Source: Gammaproteobacteria bacterium
Lineage (GTDB): Bacteria; Pseudomonadota; Gammaproteobacteria; Eutrophobiales; Eutrophobiaceae
Assembly: GCA_012103475.1 (NCBI GenBank)
Contig: WLWS01000001.1
Coordinates: 1,077,881 to 1,141,880, forward strand
Direction: 5' to 3'
DNA: 64,000 bases
Shown: piece after piece, positions 52,344 through 61,530 of the stretch
Layout of the letters: each line of letters begins with the position of its first letter
Position numbering within the stretch: position 1 is the stretch's first letter
Notes under the pieces: model-generated
Told to the model about the DNA's origin: nothing
Seen by the model: the letters and a program-made list of their open reading frames with translations, nothing else
Database searches by the model: none
Program-made: the position numbers and the translations under genes

Positions 52344-55016
52344 CTAGTTGAATAGGGCGAGTTGCTGATTTTTCAGCGTTGCCTGCGCCGCAGCCAGTCG
52401 GGCAATGGGGACCCGGAAAGGAGAGCAACTAATATAATCAAGCTGAACGGACTGAAAGAATACAATCGACTCCGGGTCACCACCATGCTCGCCACAAATA
52501 CCGCACTTAAGTTTCCTTTTTACATCCCGACCTTTTTTCACGGCCATTTCCACAAGCTGTCCGACACCACTGGCATCAAGTGTCAGAAAAGGATCGGTTT
52601 CCAGAATATTCTTCTCAAGGTAATCGGGCAGAAAACTACCGATATCATCGCGACTGTAACCCAGAGTCATTTGTGTTAAATCGTTTGTTCCGAAACTGAA
52701 AAAATCGGCATGCTCTGCTACTTTGTCTGCGGTCAGGGCAGCACGCGGTATTTCAATCATCGTGCCTATTGGGATATTCAGCTGTCCCTGAAATTTCTTA
52801 CGTCTTTTAACCCGCTCAATTGTTTTTTCAGCCAGTTCACGCAACATAATCAGTTCGTTATCAATACCAACCAGAGGAATCATGATTTCCGGTTGTGCAT
52901 CTATACGCTTTCTTTTGCAGTTAATAGTTGCTTCAACGATAGCAGTCACCTGCATTTCCAGTATCTCGGGGTAGGTAACGGTAAGGCGACAGCCCCTGTG
53001 TCCAAGCATTGGATTGACTTCATGCAATTGATTGACACGTCTGACAATGTGATCAAGTTTCACTTTCATCGCCCGCGCCAGTAATCTCTGTGATTTTTCA
53101 TCAGTTGGCAGAAATTCGTGCAAAGGTGGATCCAGTAGACGAACGGTGACGGGCAGGCCGTTCATTGATTTGAAGATGCCTTCGAAATCGCGACGCTGAA
53201 ACGGACGCAGAGTTCTTAAGGCTACTTTACGGTCATCGGCCTTTTCTGCGAGGATCATTTCGCGCATGGCCATGATACGTTTGTCGCCGAAAAACATGTG
53301 CTCGGTCCGACACAATCCGATTCCCTCGGCACCGAAATTACGCGCAATTTTTGAATCTTCCGGGGTATCGGCATTGGTGCGTACGACCATTTTTCGAGTG
53401 TTGTCGGCCCACTTCATTAAAACCCGAAATTCCTTGGTAAAGGTCGGTGCCTGCTTTGCGACATCGCCGAGCATGACTTCTCCGCTAGTACCATCAATAC
53501 TGATGATGTCATTAACGGATATTTTTCTATCGTCTATCTTAATAATATGGCGCTTGCTATCGATAACCAGATCACCGGCACCGGCAACGCAGCATTTGCC
53601 CCAGCCACGTGCAACTACCGCTGCATGACTGGTGGATCCACCAGTTGAGGTCAGAATTCCCGCGGCTGCATGCATGCCGTGAATGTCTTCCGGGCTGGTT
53701 TCGCGTCTGACCAGAATGACACTATCACCTTTTTCCGTTCTTGCTACGGCCTCGTCCGCAGTGAAGACAGGGTAACCGGAAGCGGCACCAGGAGATGCCG
53801 GCAGGCCTTTGGTGAGGACAGTGCGTTTGGCTTTGGCATCGAAAGAAGGAAGTAAAAGCTGGTTTAAATCATTGGCCGGCACTCTAAGCAAGGCAGTTTT
53901 CTGACTGATGCGTTTTTCAGCAACCATATCGACGGCGATTTTGACTGCTGCCGCACCGGTTCTTTTACCTGTCCGCGTCTGCAGCATGTAGAGCTTACCG
54001 CGTTCTATAGTAAATTCGATGTCCTGCATTTCCCGGTAATGTCCTTCCAGGGTTTTCTTAACCCCGAGCAACTGCTGATAAATATCAGGCCGCCACTTTT
54101 TCATTTTAACAACCGGTTCCGGTGTTCTTATGCCAGCTACGACATCCTCACCTTGCGCATTAATCAGGAATTCACCAAAAAACTCGTTTTTGCCAGTGCT
54201 TGGATCGCGTGTAAAGGCAACCCCTGTTCCGGAATCCTCGCCCATGTTACCAAACACCATTGATTGAATATTAACGGCCGTGCCCAGCAGACCGCGAATG
54301 TCATTAATTTTTCTATAGGCAATGGCACGTGGAATATTCCAGCTTTTGAATACAGCTTCTACGGATTTTTCCAGTTGTTTGTATGGATCCTGTGGGAAAC
54401 TCTCACCAGTATGTTTCTTATATACAGCCTTGTAGGCTTCCATGAGCTGGCGCAGGCCGGTTTCTCCGAGGTCAGTGTCCTGGGTGACTTTGTTTCTTTT
54501 CTTTATGAGCTCAAACTCTGCTTCGAAGAGATGATGATCAACTCCCATCACCACATCGCCGAACATATTAATAAGCCGCCGGTAGGCATCCAGAGCAAAA
54601 CGGGCGTTGCCGGTTTGCTCGCTGAGTCCGGCAACGGATTTGTCGGTTAATCCCAGATTAAGGACGGTATCCATCATGCCCGGCATGCTGACTGCGGCGC
54701 CGCTTCTGACTGAGACAAGCAAGGGGTTCTGGGTGTCGCCAAACTGCTTCCCGGTTTCTTTTTCAAGCCGGGCCATGTTGCTTTCAATATCCTTACTCAA
54801 TCCGCCAGGCAATTTACCACCAGCTTTATTGTAGTCAGCGCAACAGGCGGTGGTAATGGTGAAACCGGCGGGTACGGGCAGGCCGATACTGGTCATTTCG
54901 GCCAGATTAGCTCCTTTACCTCCCAGAAGCTCAGACATAGCCTGATGACCTTCAGTCAGCTTACTACCAAAGTAGTAAATACGCTTATCCGCCGGGAACC
55001 GGTTTTTGTTGCTCAT
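52344..55016 (-). CDS. ppdK: Pyruvate, phosphate dikinase
   Basis: An 890-residue enzyme interconverting pyruvate, ATP and Pi with PEP, AMP and PPi. N-terminal ATP-grasp domain (GGKGANLAEMTSIGLPVPAGF; MVFGNMGEDSGTGVAFTRDP region), the central phospho-His in GGSTSHAAVVARGWGKCCV, and the C-terminal PEP-binding barrel with GTNDLTQMTLGYSRDD and CGICGEHGGDP. Full length. No PPDK regulatory protein gene is adjacent. Following prpBC, it would turn the pyruvate from the methylcitrate cycle into PEP for gluconeogenesis. Confidence 0.97.
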   Translation of the reverse strand: MSNKNRFPADKRIYYFGSKLTEGHQAMSELLGGKGANLAEMTSIGLPVPAGFTITTACCADYNKAGGKLPGGLSKDIESNMARLEKETGKQFGDTQNPLLVSVRSGAAVSMPGMMDTVLNLGLTDKSVAGLSEQTGNARFALDAYRRLINMFGDVVMGVDHHLFEAEFELIKKRNKVTQDTDLGETGLRQLMEAYKAVYKKHTGESFPQDPYKQLEKSVEAVFKSWNIPRAIAYRKINDIRGLLGTAVNIQSMVFGNMGEDSGTGVAFTRDPSTGKNEFFGEFLINAQGEDVVAGIRTPEPVVKMKKWRPDIYQQLLGVKKTLEGHYREMQDIEFTIERGKLYMLQTRTGKRTGAAAVKIAVDMVAEKRISQKTALLRVPANDLNQLLLPSFDAKAKRTVLTKGLPASPGAASGYPVFTADEAVARTEKGDSVILVRRETSPEDIHGMHAAAGILTSTGGSTSHAAVVARGWGKCCVAGAGDLVIDSKRHIIKIDDRKISVNDIISIDGTSGEVMLGDVAKQAPTFTKEFRVLMKWADNTRKMVVRTNADTPEDSKIARNFGAEGIGLCRTEHMFFGDKRIMAMREMILAEKADDRKVALRTLRPFQRRDFEGIFKSMNGLPVTVRLLDPPLHEFLPTDEKSQRLLARAMKVKLDHIVRRVNQLHEVNPMLGHRGCRLTVTYPEILEMQVTAIVEATINCKRKRIDAQPEIMIPLVGIDNELIMLRELAEKTIERVKRRKKFQGQLNIPIGTMIEIPRAALTADKVAEHADFFSFGTNDLTQMTLGYSRDDIGSFLPDYLEKNILETDPFLTLDASGVGQLVEMAVKKGRDVKRKLKCGICGEHGGDPESIVFFQSVQLDYISCSPFRVPIARLAAAQATLKNQQLALFN

Positions 55017-55025
55017 GGGAGCTCG

Positions 55026-56171
55026 TTACCTGTCGTCAATATGCACAAATTTTTGATCTTCCGGGCCAGTATAATTGGCACTGGGCCGGATAATTTTACC
55101 ATCAACTCTCTGTTCCATAATATGGGCGGCCCAGCCACTTACTCGTGACATGACAAAGATCGGAGTGAACATTGCGGTTGGTATTCCCATTACGTTATAG
55201 GCCACAGCAGAAAACCAGTCCAGATTCGGAAACATGTTTTTCTCATCCCACATAACTTTTTCAAGTCTTTCCGCAATATCAAAGAGTTTCGTATCACCCT
55301 GGTTTTTAGAAAGATGTGATGCAACCTTTTTAATTACTTCATTACGCGGATCAGAGATTGTATAAACAGGATGTCCGAAACCGATGACAATTTCCTTTCT
55401 GGCAATGCGTTCCTTAATATCGGCTTCAGCGTCGTCCGGGTTGTCGTATCGAGACTGAATTTCAAGTGCCACCTCGTTGGCGCCGCCATGCTTCGGCCCA
55501 CGTAAGGCGCCAATGCCACCTGCGACAGCCGAGTACATATCTGAACCGGTGCCGGTGATAACCCGGGTAGTAAAGGTTGAGGCATTAAATTCATGCTCCG
55601 CATAAAGAATCAACGAAGTGTGCATTGCCCGCTCCCAGAAACCATTCGGTTTTTTTCCGTGCAGCAGGTGAAGAAAATGCCCGCCGATAGAGTCGTCCTC
55701 AGTATTCACATCAATGCGTACGCCATTGTGCGTAAAGTGATACCAGTACAGCAGCATTGAGCCAAATGAGGCCAGTAGCCGGTCGGCAATGTCTCTTGCC
55801 GCTGCCGGTGTTTGTTCATTGGACTCTGGCAATACTGTGCCCAGCATAGAACAGCCTGTACGCAGAACATCCATAGGATGCGCAGCAGCAGGTATTAGCT
55901 CAAGTGCATTTTGAACCAGCTCTGGAAGGCCACGCAGAGCCTTTAATCTGCGTTTATAGTTTGTCAGTTCTGCCGCATTCGGTAACTTTCCATGGATCAG
56001 CAAATGAGCGATTTCTTCGAATTCACATGACTCAGCCATGTCCAGTATGTCGTAGCCACGATAGGCCAGATCGTTGCCGCTGCGACCGACTGTGCAAAGC
56101 TCTGTATTGCCTGCAGGCACACCGGAAAGCGCTACAGATTTTTTCGGTTTAAAGGTTTTTTTCTCACTCAT
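55026..56171 (-). CDS. prpC: 2-methylcitrate synthase
   Basis: A 381-residue citrate-synthase-fold enzyme joining propionyl-CoA and oxaloacetate. Begins [20 protein letters not shown], typical for PrpC. Active-site histidines and Asp are in [22 protein letters not shown] and [13 protein letters not shown]. Shorter than hexameric citrate synthase and paired with prpB (4-base overlap). prpD or acnD/prpF are not in the window. Confidence 0.95.
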   Translation of the reverse strand: MSEKKTFKPKKSVALSGVPAGNTELCTVGRSGNDLAYRGYDILDMAESCEFEEIAHLLIHGKLPNAAELTNYKRRLKALRGLPELVQNALELIPAAAHPMDVLRTGCSMLGTVLPESNEQTPAAARDIADRLLASFGSMLLYWYHFTHNGVRIDVNTEDDSIGGHFLHLLHGKKPNGFWERAMHTSLILYAEHEFNASTFTTRVITGTGSDMYSAVAGGIGALRGPKHGGANEVALEIQSRYDNPDDAEADIKERIARKEIVIGFGHPVYTISDPRNEVIKKVASHLSKNQGDTKLFDIAERLEKVMWDEKNMFPNLDWFSAVAYNVMGIPTAMFTPIFVMSRVSGWAAHIMEQRVDGKIIRPSANYTGPEDQKFVHIDDR

Positions 56172-57052
56172 TTTGTTCCCCCCTTTGAAAATAATTCATC
56201 CAGTTTCTGTTCGTATTCGTGATAACCGAGAATGTCGTACATCTCTTCCCTTGTTTGCATAATGTCAATGACATCGCGCTGGTGTCCCTTGTTTAGAACT
56301 TCTTCATAATAAGTCATTGCGCCTTTATTCATGGCGCGATAGGCGCCACAACAATACAGTACGATGTCGACGCCGACTTCACCAAGCTCCTGTGTTGAAA
56401 ATAGGGGTGTCTTGCCGAATTCCGTTATATTGGCCAGAAACGGAACGTTTATCGCTGCACGAAATTCCTTGTATTGCTCAAGCGTATTAATCGCTTCCGG
56501 AAAAATCATGTCGGCTCCGGCTTCGATACAGGCTTGAGCGCGATCAATGGCTGACTGCATACCTTCGACGGCAAGCGCATCGGTTCTCGCCATAATGACA
56601 AAATTGTCGTCCGAGCGGGCATCGACAGCGGCTTTGATTCTGTCCACCATTTCATCCAGCGAGACAATAGCTTTGTTTGGTCGGTGACCACATCGTTTGG
56701 TGGCAACCTGATCTTCCATGTGCATGGCTGCAGCGCCTGCCTTGATTAAGCTACGCGTTGTTCGTGCAATATTAAAAGCCCCGCCAAAGCCGGTATCGAC
56801 ATCCACCATTAAGGGTAGTTCGCAGACATCTGTAATGCGTCTGATGTCGATAAGTAAATCTTCAAGAGAACTGATGCCCAGATCCGGAATACCCAGTGAA
56901 TTTGCGGCAACACCTCCGCCAGACAGGTAGATGGCCTTGTGGCCAGCGCGTTCGGCCATTTTTGCCGCGAGCGCAGTAATTGTGCCGACCAGTTGCAGTG
57001 GCTGATTGTTTTCTACCGCCTGCCTTAACGCCAGGCCTGCTGATACTGTCAT
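56168..57052 (-). CDS. prpB: 2-methylisocitrate lyase
   Basis: A 294-residue member of the isocitrate lyase/PEP mutase superfamily, cleaving 2-methylisocitrate to pyruvate and succinate with Mg2+. Motifs: [35 protein letters not shown] with the metal Asp pair, and the catalytic cysteine in [11 protein letters not shown]. Follows the gntR gene by 4 bases and overlaps prpC by 4. Confidence 0.96.
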   Translation of the reverse strand: MTVSAGLALRQAVENNQPLQLVGTITALAAKMAERAGHKAIYLSGGGVAANSLGIPDLGISSLEDLLIDIRRITDVCELPLMVDVDTGFGGAFNIARTTRSLIKAGAAAMHMEDQVATKRCGHRPNKAIVSLDEMVDRIKAAVDARSDDNFVIMARTDALAVEGMQSAIDRAQACIEAGADMIFPEAINTLEQYKEFRAAINVPFLANITEFGKTPLFSTQELGEVGVDIVLYCCGAYRAMNKGAMTYYEEVLNKGHQRDVIDIMQTREEMYDILGYHEYEQKLDELFSKGGTK

Positions 57053-57056
57053 TGTT

Positions 57057-57677
57057 CTATTCTCCCTCAGTTTTAAACTGCTGTTCGATGTGTTGCTGTG
57101 CCGTGCTGATATGACGTCGCATAAGCAACTCGCTTAGTTCTTCATCGCGTCTTTCGATTGCCAGACAAATCTGGCGGTGTTCATTTAATGCGGTTTGTGG
57201 TCTGGAAAGAATCTGACTGGAACGAAAGCGATACATGCGTATCAGGTGGTAAAGCTCAGAGCAGAGTAATTCAATCAATCGTTGATTTTTACTTCCCTGA
57301 ATTATTCGATAGTGAAAATCGAAATCGCCACCATGCTGAAAATATTCGCGCCCGTCACTTTGGGCGATACTGTCTTCGTGGTCATCCAGAAGGTTCTTTA
57401 ATTCGGCAATTTCATTGTCGGACATGTTACGACATGCCAGTCGCGCAGCCATGCCTTCCAGAGCTTCCCTGACCTGATAAATTTCAAACAGTTGTATCGC
57501 ATTGAGTGTGACAACTCTGGCACCTACATGCGGGACCCGTGCAACCAGATGTAATCCTTCCAGACGGCGAATGGCTTCCCGCAAGGGGCCACGACTGACC
57601 TTGTAACTACGCGCCAGATCCGGTTCACTGATCTTACTGCCGGACGGAATATCACCGCGCACAATAGAGTTAATCAA
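57057..57677 (-). CDS. GntR-family (FCD) transcriptional regulator of the prp operon; start uncertain
   Basis: At least 206 residues. Winged-helix HTH near the N-terminus ([29 protein letters not shown]) and an all-helical FCD ligand domain with [13 protein letters not shown] and [11 protein letters not shown] (a metal/ligand Asp-His pattern). The first usable start is TTG 57677. But the open frame upstream encodes [18 protein letters not shown], which normal GntR proteins have, and no ATG/GTG/TTG opens it. An out-of-frame ATG at 57732 would join if one C of a CCC run were removed. First gene of the prp operon, so probably its own regulator, responding to a methylcitrate-cycle metabolite. Confidence 0.88.
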   Translation of the reverse strand: MINSIVRGDIPSGSKISEPDLARSYKVSRGPLREAIRRLEGLHLVARVPHVGARVVTLNAIQLFEIYQVREALEGMAARLACRNMSDNEIAELKNLLDDHEDSIAQSDGREYFQHGGDFDFHYRIIQGSKNQRLIELLCSELYHLIRMYRFRSSQILSRPQTALNEHRQICLAIERRDEELSELLMRRHISTAQQHIEQQFKTEGE

Positions 57678-57738
57678 GGCGTCACTGAGTCTGTCGTATG
57701 GTTTGCTGATCAGGGTTTTGTAATGGTTCCATACAAGA

Positions 57739-57748
57739 TTGTCGACAA
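57739..57748. promoter_or_regulatory. TTGTCGACAA palindrome, putative GntR operator 1
   Basis: A perfect ten-base palindrome matching the TTGT-N2-ACAA style of FCD-type GntR operators. It lies just upstream of gntR-prpB and repeats 62 bases further away. Confidence 0.65.
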
Positions 57749-57799
57749 AAATCTACAAAAGGCCGAAGATTATAGTCTGAATTCATGCTTATTCAAAAT

Positions 57800-57811
57800 A
57801 TTGTCGACAAT
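57800..57811. promoter_or_regulatory. ATTGTCGACAAT palindrome, putative GntR operator 2
   Basis: A perfect twelve-base palindrome with the same core as the site at 57739. The 62-base offset is close to six helical turns, so two dimers could bind the same face and loop. The 282-base gap that holds both sites contains no gene. Confidence 0.68.
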
Positions 57812-57959
57812 CTAAAATTTTTAATGTTATCCGGTGATTTTCAGATCTGCTAAAAAGCCCCAAAAAACAAGACACCTGCAGAACTTACTCTAGCTTCTCC
57901 TTTAAGTTACATAACAGCGTATAATCAGCGCCCTGTTTCACCACTATTATGGACCGGAC

Positions 57960-58751
57960 ATGGACAACGATACCGTTGCAGTCTATTGGGATTTCGAAAA
58001 TCTGCACGCAAGTCTCTACGACGCTAAAAACGGTAGCGGGAGCTACGGTAAAAAGCGTGTCAGAGGGAAAAGTCAGGAAATTCTGATTGATGTACAGACA
58101 CTCTACGATTTTGCCGCCACCTATGGCAATGTCGCCATTAACAAAGCCTATTGCAATTGGCAGTGGTTTGCCCAGTACCGTCATGCGCTTTTGAAAAATG
58201 CGATTGAGCTGGTGCAGATATTTCCACCTGGTGCTTCGGCAAAAAACGGTGCGGACATAAAACTGTCATTGGACGTAGTCGAAGACATTCTGCGTTTCCC
58301 GCATATAGCTTCGATTCTTATTATCGGTGGAGACAGTGACTTCATCCCACTTGCACAGAAAATCAAAGCAGCTGGTAAAGAACTTATCGGAGTGGGTTGT
58401 CGGGCATCGACAAACCAGCATTGGGCAAACAGCTGTTCCGATTTTAAGTATTACGAGTCTTTTGCCTCGGAGATCCAGACCACTGAAGAATCAGCAGAAT
58501 CAGAGTCTGAAACGATTGTTGTGAAAGATGCACCGGAGCTGATCAAAAAAGCTATAAAACAGATATCGAAACGAAATGGTGAGGACTGGGTTGTGAAAGC
58601 GGCAATTCGACCTGTCATTAAACGACTTGATCCAACCTTTGATGAATCCAACTATAGTTGCAGCACTTTTACTGACTTACTGGACAAATACAAAGATCAG
58701 TTTCTGATTAAGAAGGGCGAACATGATCATCTTGTTAGTCTGAAAAAATAA
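57960..58751 (+). CDS. NYN-domain ribonuclease-like protein with C-terminal LOTUS/OST-HTH domain
   Basis: A 263-residue cytoplasmic protein. The NYN (PIN-like) domain covers about 1-160, with the acidic metal site Asp11 (YWDFEN, plus Asn14), Asp99 (NGADIKL), and Asp125/Asp127 (GGDSDFIPL). A Ser/Glu-rich linker (about 167-187) leads to an OST-HTH/LOTUS-like domain (about 188-262, WVVKAAIRPVIKRLDPTFD ... LLDKYKDQFLIKKG). Such fusions are thought to bind and cut or mark RNA, as in eukaryotic MARF1; the bacterial targets are unknown. Transcribed away from the prp operon. Confidence 0.88.
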   Translation: MDNDTVAVYWDFENLHASLYDAKNGSGSYGKKRVRGKSQEILIDVQTLYDFAATYGNVAINKAYCNWQWFAQYRHALLKNAIELVQIFPPGASAKNGADIKLSLDVVEDILRFPHIASILIIGGDSDFIPLAQKIKAAGKELIGVGCRASTNQHWANSCSDFKYYESFASEIQTTEESAESESETIVVKDAPELIKKAIKQISKRNGEDWVVKAAIRPVIKRLDPTFDESNYSCSTFTDLLDKYKDQFLIKKGEHDHLVSLKK

Positions 58752-58792
58752 TTACACTCAAGTGTAGTACTTAGTTTTCCGTGGAGGGGCAT

Positions 58793-60358
58793 GTGAACAA
58801 AGAGACTAATATTGATTCCAGTCGGGTAATGTCACGTCGGGATTTTATTCGTCATACAGGATGTGGACTGGCCGGTATCGCCGCAATTGCGAGCATGCCG
58901 CTTTCGGTAAGTCAGGCGATAACAGCTGACAAAGATGAAGCAGTAAAACTGAGTGGTATCGAGCTTTCCAATCTCATTCACGGGCGTAAAATTTCCTGTG
59001 TCGAAGTGATGATTAGCTATCTCAATCATATTGAAAGAATTAATCCGCAGTACAACGCCATCGTATCATTGCGTGCTCGTGATGAACTTCTCAAGGAAGC
59101 AAAGCAATGCGACAGCGAGTTGCTGAAAGGTCAGTCACGTGGCTGGATGCATGGTTTTCCACATGCAGTTAAAGATCTTACTGATGTGAAAGGTCTGTTG
59201 ACCAGCATGGGCTCACCGATTTTTAAGGACAATATCGCGAAGAAGGATTCGATCCTGACTGAGCGTATCAGGAATGCCGGGGCCATTATAATTGGTAAAA
59301 CCAATGTGCCGGAATTTGGGCTGGGTTCTCACACTTACAATCCGGTGTTTGGCCCTACCTTAAATGCTTATGATGGCAAGAGTTCTGCCGGTGGCAGTAG
59401 CGGCGGCGCTGCGGCGGCGCTGGCATTGCAGATGGTTGTGGTTGCCGACGGTAGCGATCTGATGGGTTCTTTACGTAATCCGGCGGCCTTTAATAATGTT
59501 ATCGGTTTCAGACCGACGCCGGGCCTGGTGCCACTAAGCGATTCTTTCAAAGAAGAACTACCATGTAATGGCCCTATGGGCAGGAATGTCAGTGATACAG
59601 CGATGTTGTTATCGACTCTCGCCGGGCATCACCCGGCATCACCGAGTTCGCTTAACAGCAAGCCGGCGGAATTCGCGCAGCCCCTGCAAAAAGATTTCAA
59701 GGGCGTGAAAATTGGCTGGCTGGGTGATTTTGATGGTTACCTGAGTATGGATAAAGGTCTCTTGCCTTTGTGTGAAAAAGCCTTGCAGGGCTTTCGGGAC
59801 GTGGGAGGTGTGGTTGATCCGGTAATTCTTGACTACCCAATGGAAGAACTCTGGCAGACCTGGCTAACCTTTCGTCACTGGCTGGTTCGTTCCCGGGCCT
59901 TACCTTTGTATGAGAACCCAAAAACCCGTGCCTTGTTAAAACCCGAAGCGATCTGGGAAATTGAGGGCGGAGCAAATATGCAGGCCGATGCAATTTCAAA
60001 AGCCTCGGCTTCAAGAGCACGCTGGTATGCGGCTCTACTCAAGGCCTTTCAGACTTATGACTATCTTGTGCTGCCCACTGCACAGGTATTTCCCTTCGAT
60101 GCCAACATTCACTGGCCGAAAGAAATCAATGGCAGACCAATGGACACTTATCATCGCTGGATGGAAGTCGTGATACCCGGCACTCTCTCCGGTTGTCCGG
60201 TTGCCAATGTTCCCGCAGGTTTTGGAACGAATGGTCTGCCAATGGGCTTGCAGATTATTGGTAAGCGTTACGCTGATTTTGCGACTTTGCAAATGGCTTA
60301 CGCTTACGAACAGGCAACTCGCTGGAATCTGGATCGACACCCCTCCGTTCTTTCTTAA
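58793..60358 (+). CDS. Tat-exported amidase-signature enzyme
   Basis: A 521-residue amidase. Start at GTG 58793, six bases after GGAGGGG. The Tat motif SRRDFIRH leads a hydrophobic stretch ending near SVSQA, so it is probably periplasmic. The amidase Ser-Ser-Lys triad is visible: Lys in HAVKDLTDV, cis-Ser in SAGGSSGGAAAA, nucleophile Ser in DLMGSLRNPAAF. The usual GTDTGGS is replaced by GSDLMGS. It ends 6 bases before madL, suggesting co-transcription with malonate uptake. A malonamate or related amide substrate is an attractive but unproved idea. Confidence 0.88.
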   Translation: MNKETNIDSSRVMSRRDFIRHTGCGLAGIAAIASMPLSVSQAITADKDEAVKLSGIELSNLIHGRKISCVEVMISYLNHIERINPQYNAIVSLRARDELLKEAKQCDSELLKGQSRGWMHGFPHAVKDLTDVKGLLTSMGSPIFKDNIAKKDSILTERIRNAGAIIIGKTNVPEFGLGSHTYNPVFGPTLNAYDGKSSAGGSSGGAAAALALQMVVVADGSDLMGSLRNPAAFNNVIGFRPTPGLVPLSDSFKEELPCNGPMGRNVSDTAMLLSTLAGHHPASPSSLNSKPAEFAQPLQKDFKGVKIGWLGDFDGYLSMDKGLLPLCEKALQGFRDVGGVVDPVILDYPMEELWQTWLTFRHWLVRSRALPLYENPKTRALLKPEAIWEIEGGANMQADAISKASASRARWYAALLKAFQTYDYLVLPTAQVFPFDANIHWPKEINGRPMDTYHRWMEVVIPGTLSGCPVANVPAGFGTNGLPMGLQIIGKRYADFATLQMAYAYEQATRWNLDRHPSVLS

Positions 60359-60364
60359 GGTCTT

Positions 60365-60748
60365 ATGATTGTTTATGGCGTTGCCTTGCTGGCCTTTTGC
60401 ATGTTGTTCGGGATGGTTACCGGTGATCTACTTGGCATTGCATTAGGTGTTAAAGCCAATGTTGGTGGCGTCGGTATTGCCATGCTCCTGCTGATTCTGC
60501 TGACTAATCTGTCTCCACAGAAATTCTCGTTAAAACCGCTGACAGAATCCGGTATCGGTTTCTGGAGTGCTATGTATATTCCTATTGTCGTTGCCATGGC
60601 TGCGAAACAGAATGTAATAGCTGCCGTGTCTTCAGGCTGGCTGGCAGTGATTGCAGGAGTGGTGGCAGTAGTAGTCAGCTTTGCTCTTATTCCTTTGCTC
60701 TCGAGTATTGGAGAAAAAAGTGAGCCGCTGCCAAAGGAAGATGAGTGA
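60365..60748 (+). CDS. madL: Malonate transporter subunit MadL
   Basis: A 127-residue membrane protein with four hydrophobic segments. It matches MadL: YGVALLAFCMLFGMVTGDLLG, KANVGGVGIAMLLLI and SGIGFWSAMYIPIVVAMAA, quoted partly as GMVTGDLLG, KANVGGVGIAML and FWSAMYIPIVVAMAA. It acts with MadM as a malonate carrier in the inner membrane. Its stop overlaps the madM start by one base (TGATG). Confidence 0.92.
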   Translation: MIVYGVALLAFCMLFGMVTGDLLGIALGVKANVGGVGIAMLLLILLTNLSPQKFSLKPLTESGIGFWSAMYIPIVVAMAAKQNVIAAVSSGWLAVIAGVVAVVVSFALIPLLSSIGEKSEPLPKEDE

Positions 60749-61518
60749 TGCTGGTCCTTGAAGTTCTGGAAAAAGTACTGACAAAAAACGGCATCATTAC
60801 GGCCTTCCTTTTCGTTGGTATTGTCGTCTGGTTTTCCTACTGGCTCAGTGCAAAACTGACTCGTGGCCGACTACATGGTTCAGCAGTAGCGATCGCACTC
60901 GGCTTGATACTGGCCTATGTAGGTGGTTCTGTTACCGGCGGTAGTAAAGGTATCGCTGACATTGCCATCTTTTCAGGTGTCGCTGTGTTGGGTGGCGCCA
61001 TGTTTCGCGACTTCGCGATTGTCGCGACCGCTTTTGGAGCGGATCTGCAGACAATAAAGAAAGCCGGTTTGGTTGGTGGTATTTCCATTATTCTGGGGGT
61101 CGTTGTTTCATTCGTGGTGGGTGCACTGATCGCACTGGCCTTTGGATATGACGATGCTATTTCAATGACTACTATTGGTGCCGGTGCCGCGACTTATATA
61201 GTCGGACCGGTAACCGGAACAGCGCTCGGAGCTGGTTCCGATGTGATCGCATTGAGTGTCGCTGCAGGTCTGGTCAAATCCGTGCTGGTTATGATAGGTA
61301 CTCCCATTGTCGCGCCTTTTATAGGATTGAATAATCCCAAGTCTGCGATGATATTCGGAGGCCTGATGGGCACCACCAGCGGGGTGGCCGGAGGTCTCGC
61401 CGCAACTGATCCCAGACTGGTTCCTTACGGAGCAATGACGGCGACATTTTATACCGGCGTCGGTTGTCTGCTGGCACCGTCCTTGTTGTACTTTATCGTT
61501 CGCGCACTATTTTCTTAA
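60748..61518 (+). CDS. madM: Malonate transporter subunit MadM
   Basis: A 256-residue integral membrane protein with about eight helices. Segments AYVGGSVTGGSKGIADIAIF, TIGAGAATYIVGPVTG and GGLMGTTSGVAGGLAATDPR are typical of MadM. ATG 60748 overlaps the madL stop; a GTG one codon earlier is possible. With MadL it imports malonate with a cation. Followed by the malonyl-CoA synthetase after 12 bases. Confidence 0.93.
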   Translation: MLVLEVLEKVLTKNGIITAFLFVGIVVWFSYWLSAKLTRGRLHGSAVAIALGLILAYVGGSVTGGSKGIADIAIFSGVAVLGGAMFRDFAIVATAFGADLQTIKKAGLVGGISIILGVVVSFVVGALIALAFGYDDAISMTTIGAGAATYIVGPVTGTALGAGSDVIALSVAAGLVKSVLVMIGTPIVAPFIGLNNPKSAMIFGGLMGTTSGVAGGLAATDPRLVPYGAMTATFYTGVGCLLAPSLLYFIVRALFS

Positions 61519-61530
61519 GCAGGTGAGTTT

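Noticed and set aside
54039-54650. Plus-strand frames inside ppdK
   Set aside because: Antisense to a full-length conserved enzyme, with no sign of independent coding.
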